NCBI GenBank assembly: GCA_022837505.1
Contig: JALHFZ010000051.1
Coordinates: 1 to 15,179, forward strand
Source of the DNA: Synergistaceae bacterium
GTDB taxonomy: Bacteria > Synergistota > Synergistia > Synergistales > Aminobacteriaceae
DNA: 15,179 bases
Direction of reading: 5' to 3'
Translations under genes and position numbers: made by a program
Part shown: positions 13,168 through 15,179 of the stretch, piece by piece
Position numbering within the stretch: position 1 is the stretch's first letter
How the letters are laid out: the number at the start of each line of letters is the position of its first letter
The notes under the pieces: generated by a model
What the model was told of the DNA's origin: nothing
The model's input: only the letters and a program-made list of their open reading frames with translations
The model's database searches: none

Positions 13168-13527
13168 CTAGAAGAGCTTGCTCCCGATCCTGGTATCCAC
13201 AGCGGGAGACACGAAGGTCGCCTCGCCGCTCTCCCCTTTGGGATACTGCACGCCCAGCACGAGAACTTCCGAGACGGCGCCGTCCATCTCCTTCGGAGGG
13301 AAATTCAGCACTCCCAGGACGAGGCGGCCTTGAACTTCATCCACAGGGTGTTGGGTGAAGCGGCCGTAGCTGACCCTTTTTCCGAACTTGCCGAAGTCGA
13401 TGACCATCCTGTAGGTGGGTTTGCGGGTGCCTGTTTCAAGCTGGACTTCCGTCACTCTCCCCACCCGTATGTCCAGCTTTTCGAAGGACTCCTCGAACGA
13501 TACAGTCGGTTTCAATTCCGTTGCCAT
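13168..13527 (-). CDS. csaA: CsaA-like tRNA-binding-domain protein
   Basis: A 119-residue OB-fold protein of the tRNA_bind family (CsaA, YgjH, EMAPII-like). It shows FEKLDIRVGRV, RKPTYRMVIDFGKFG, VLGVLNFPPKEM and SEVLVLGVQ, all typical of CsaA. The usual KSSAQIT segment reads RVSYGRFTQ here, a visible departure. CsaA of Bacillus binds tRNA and has been reported as an export-related chaperone. ATG at 13527 has GGAGGT 5-6 nt upstream. It converges with yczE and is divergent from the D-threonine-aldolase-type gene. The same domain is found in the PheRS beta subunit. Confidence 0.9.
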   Translation of the reverse strand: MATELKPTVSFEESFEKLDIRVGRVTEVQLETGTRKPTYRMVIDFGKFGKRVSYGRFTQHPVDEVQGRLVLGVLNFPPKEMDGAVSEVLVLGVQYPKGESGEATFVSPAVDTRIGSKLF

Positions 13528-13587
13528 GGCGGACCTCCAGGGTTTATTGATTTCGGGAGCTATTCAGCCCGGACAGCTTTCCTTCCC

Positions 13588-13593
13588 ATTGTA
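13588..13593 (-). promoter_or_regulatory. Possible -10 box of csaA
   Basis: TACAAT on the minus strand is a 5-of-6 match about 60 nt before the csaA start. No good -35 box is seen at the right distance. Confidence 0.3.
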
Positions 13594-13655
13594 CTGTACT
13601 CGGGTAAAATTCAGAGCATGAGAGCTACCCTATCTTCATCTTCGGAGGTAAAAAA

Positions 13656-14739
13656 ATGACGAAAACTATTTTCGAACTGGATACGCCGGCTCTTGTTGTG
13701 GATATAGGCGGATGCCTTCAAGGTAAAGCTCCGCCCTCACACAAAGACCCACCGCACTCCCGCCCTTGCGAAGCTTCAGATTGAAAGGGGAGCGAAGGGC
13801 ATTGCCGTGGCGAAGCTGGGGGAGGCGGAGGTTATGTATGAAGAGGGGATCAGGGATATTTTCATCCCCAACGAGATTGTGGGGCCCATCAAGCTAGAAA
13901 GGCTCCGGAAACTCAACAACAGAGATATTCTTCTCTCCGTAGCCGTCGATCACCCCGATCATGTAAAAATGCTTTCAGAGGTTTTTTCCTCTCCGGGCAA
14001 TAAGAAGATGAATGTCTTTATCGACGTCTGTACAGGGTATCCGAGAACGGGCGTTCAGCCGGGGAAGGACGCCCTTGATCTGGCCCGAATGATCGCTGAT
14101 TCTCCGGGGCTTCACTTGAAAGGGATCTTCACCCATGACGGCCATAGCTACAAGGCGGCAGACGCCCGTGAGGTCAGGGAGATCTTCAGAAAGAGTCAGG
14201 AGGATATGCTTGAAACCGCCGAGCTTATGAGAGGAGCAGGCATTCCGGTGGAGGAGATAAGTGTCGGCTCCACTCCTTCGCTTCTCTTATGCGATGAAAT
14301 TCTGGAGGGGATAACGGAGATACGGCCGGGGTCATACATTTTTATGGATGCCGATCAGGCTTCCGTCGCGGGGACCTATGAGCATTGCGCCCAGACGGTT
14401 CTGGCCACGGTCATCAGCCGTCCGACGGAGGAGAGGGTCGTCATCGATGCCGGCACAAAAACCCTCACCGCCTGTCAGAGCCTCAGCGGCATCGCGAGTT
14501 CGAAGGGGCACGGGCGCCTGAAGGAACATCCTGAGATCTTTCTGAACAGGATAGCTGAAGAGCACGGCTCCTTCGATATTCCCGGGGGGTCGGGCCTTTC
14601 CTATCGTATCGGCGACAGGATAGAGATCATCTCAAACCATGCCTGCCCGACCTCCAATCTCTTCCGCAGCATCTACGGGGTGAAAAAGGGGGAGGTCGTC
14701 GCTGAGTGGCCTGTCCTTGCACAGTCCAGATCGCAGTAA
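13656..14739 (+). pseudogene. D-threonine aldolase / D-serine dehydratase-type PLP protein, broken by an internal deletion and frameshift
   Basis: The start is normal: GGAGGT 6 nt before ATG at 13656, then MTKTIFELDTPALVVDI, the usual N-terminus. From about 13707 the frame is wrong, and it stops about 24 codons later. The correct sequence resumes in the +1 frame as ADAFKVKLRPHTKTHRTPAL and runs to 14739. Relatives have roughly 23 residues between VDI and RPHTK; here only 25 nt remain, so about 44-47 nt are missing. The downstream part looks intact: VCTGYPRTGVQ, GIFTHDGHSY, SVGSTPSLL, VVIDAGTKTLT, EEHGSF and the metal-binding SNHACPTSNLF. A GTG at 13807 could start a shorter protein but would lack the PLP lysine of RPHTKTH, so that product should be inactive. 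A real pseudogene or an assembly deletion are both possible. Confidence 0.85.
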
Positions 14740-14757
14740 GAACATTTTCTACACCGG

Positions 14758-14818
14758 ACCGGGGGAAAATCCCAGCGCAGCTCCGGAACCGGCAGTCTGT
14801 TTTGCCGCAACCCCCGGT
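14758..14818. repeat. 8-bp inverted repeat between convergent genes
   Basis: ACCGGGGG (14758-14765) and CCCCCGGT (14811-14818) can pair across 45 nt that itself holds a CGGCA/TGCCG hairpin. GATTTTCAGAGGATTTT follows on the + strand, a poor T-run. It may be a weak terminator for the converging genes. Confidence 0.3.
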
Positions 14819-14840
14819 GATTTTCAGAGGATTTTAGTAA

Positions 14841-15179
14841 TCACTCCCCTTCGCGGGGTGTCCCGGGGTGTGTCTCCTGCTTTCCGCTCTCGGTGAAGTC
14901 CTGAAAGTAGAGGGCCAGGAGCAGCTGAAGGCATTCGCGAAAATCCCAGGGGGAGAGATTGGTCTCTTCCCGTATTTTTTTGAGCCGGTAGGTGAGGGAG
15001 TTCCGGTGAAGGGACAGCCTGTCCGCAACCGCTCCCGAGTGGAAGGGGTCGGCGCACCACGCCCGGAAGGTGGCTGCCAGTTCGGCGAAGTCGGGCCGTT
15101 TTCGAAGGCCACCGAGGACCCGCTCGGCGAACTCCTCCCGTTTTTTCCCCTGTATTGAGGCCAGAAGAGATTCCACCAC
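14841..15179 (-). CDS. PucR/CdaR-type transcriptional regulator, C-terminal part (5' partial)
   Basis: The frame enters from the right edge and stops at 14841, giving the last 112 residues or so. The centre is the helix-turn-helix typical of the PucR C-terminal domain: a hydrophobic helix (FAELAATFRAWCAD), then HSGAVADRLSLHRNSLTYRL with KKIREETNLSPWDFRECLQL. In this family the DNA-binding domain lies at the C-terminus behind a sensory or GGDEF-like part, which would be outside the window. The polar tail after LYFQDF is not conserved. It converges on the broken D-threonine-aldolase-type gene. Target genes cannot be told from here. Confidence 0.85.
   Translation of the reverse strand: MVESLLASIQGKKREEFAERVLGGLRKRPDFAELAATFRAWCADPFHSGAVADRLSLHRNSLTYRLKKIREETNLSPWDFRECLQLLLALYFQDFTESGKQETHPGTPREGE

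Noticed and set aside
13135..13659. 174-codon + strand frame opposite csaA
   Set aside because: Antisense to a clear CsaA protein and ends in promoter sequence; no ribosome binding site.
14758..14818. Cobalamin-type riboswitch
   Set aside because: Some GC-rich pairing is suggestive, but the conserved B12-box core is absent and no suitable gene lies downstream on that strand.

Overview
The window looks like a chromosomal segment from a high-GC, peptide- and amino-acid-using bacterium. Gene starts carry strong GGAGG-type ribosome binding sites, and third codon positions are mostly G or C. The content (dipeptide ABC transporter, gamma-glutamyltransferase, M20 amidohydrolase, methionine gamma-lyase, YczE-type membrane protein, CsaA) fits an amino-acid fermenter such as a member of Synergistota. 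That placement is inference; no rRNA or marker gene is present. There are no tRNA genes, CRISPR arrays or insertion sequences.

Left end (1-3610, + strand): the ends of a peptide-import operon. It holds the dppD ATPase (cut by the window edge), dppF and a YwrD-like gamma-glutamyltransferase, closed by a strong terminator at 3571. dppF is broken in frame by a perfect 16-bp tandem duplication at 1178-1209; removing one copy restores a 314-residue protein.

Middle (3616-8227): aromatic amino acid synthesis. pheA (chorismate mutase, prephenate dehydratase and ACT domain) reads rightward. aroA-aroC-aroK (EPSP synthase, chorismate synthase, shikimate kinase) reads leftward with overlapping stop and start codons, and its end overlaps the end of pheA by 74 bp. 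Together they cover shikimate phosphorylation, chorismate formation and phenylpyruvate formation. The aro operon has an unusual leader. A TTGACA-17-TATTGT promoter is followed by a 44-codon ORF rich in Phe and Tyr, with four consecutive Tyr codons held in a hairpin. Next come an 11-bp complementary pair and a 16-bp-stem intrinsic terminator just before aroA. This is a good candidate for transcription attenuation by a Tyr/Phe leader peptide and is the most interesting item in the window.

Right part (8299-13527): a macrodomain protein; a divergent pair of M20 amidohydrolase and methionine gamma-lyase; a stand-alone B3/B4 domain protein; a YczE-type membrane protein; and CsaA. The B3/B4 protein and CsaA each correspond to one domain of the PheRS beta subunit.

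Right end (13656-15179): a D-threonine aldolase/D-serine dehydratase-type gene broken by an internal deletion plus frame change just before its PLP-lysine motif, then the C-terminal part of a PucR/CdaR-type regulator cut by the window edge. With the small homoserine-dehydrogenase-like remnant before pheA, up to three genes here are damaged. Either the genome is losing genes at these points or the assembly has local errors.
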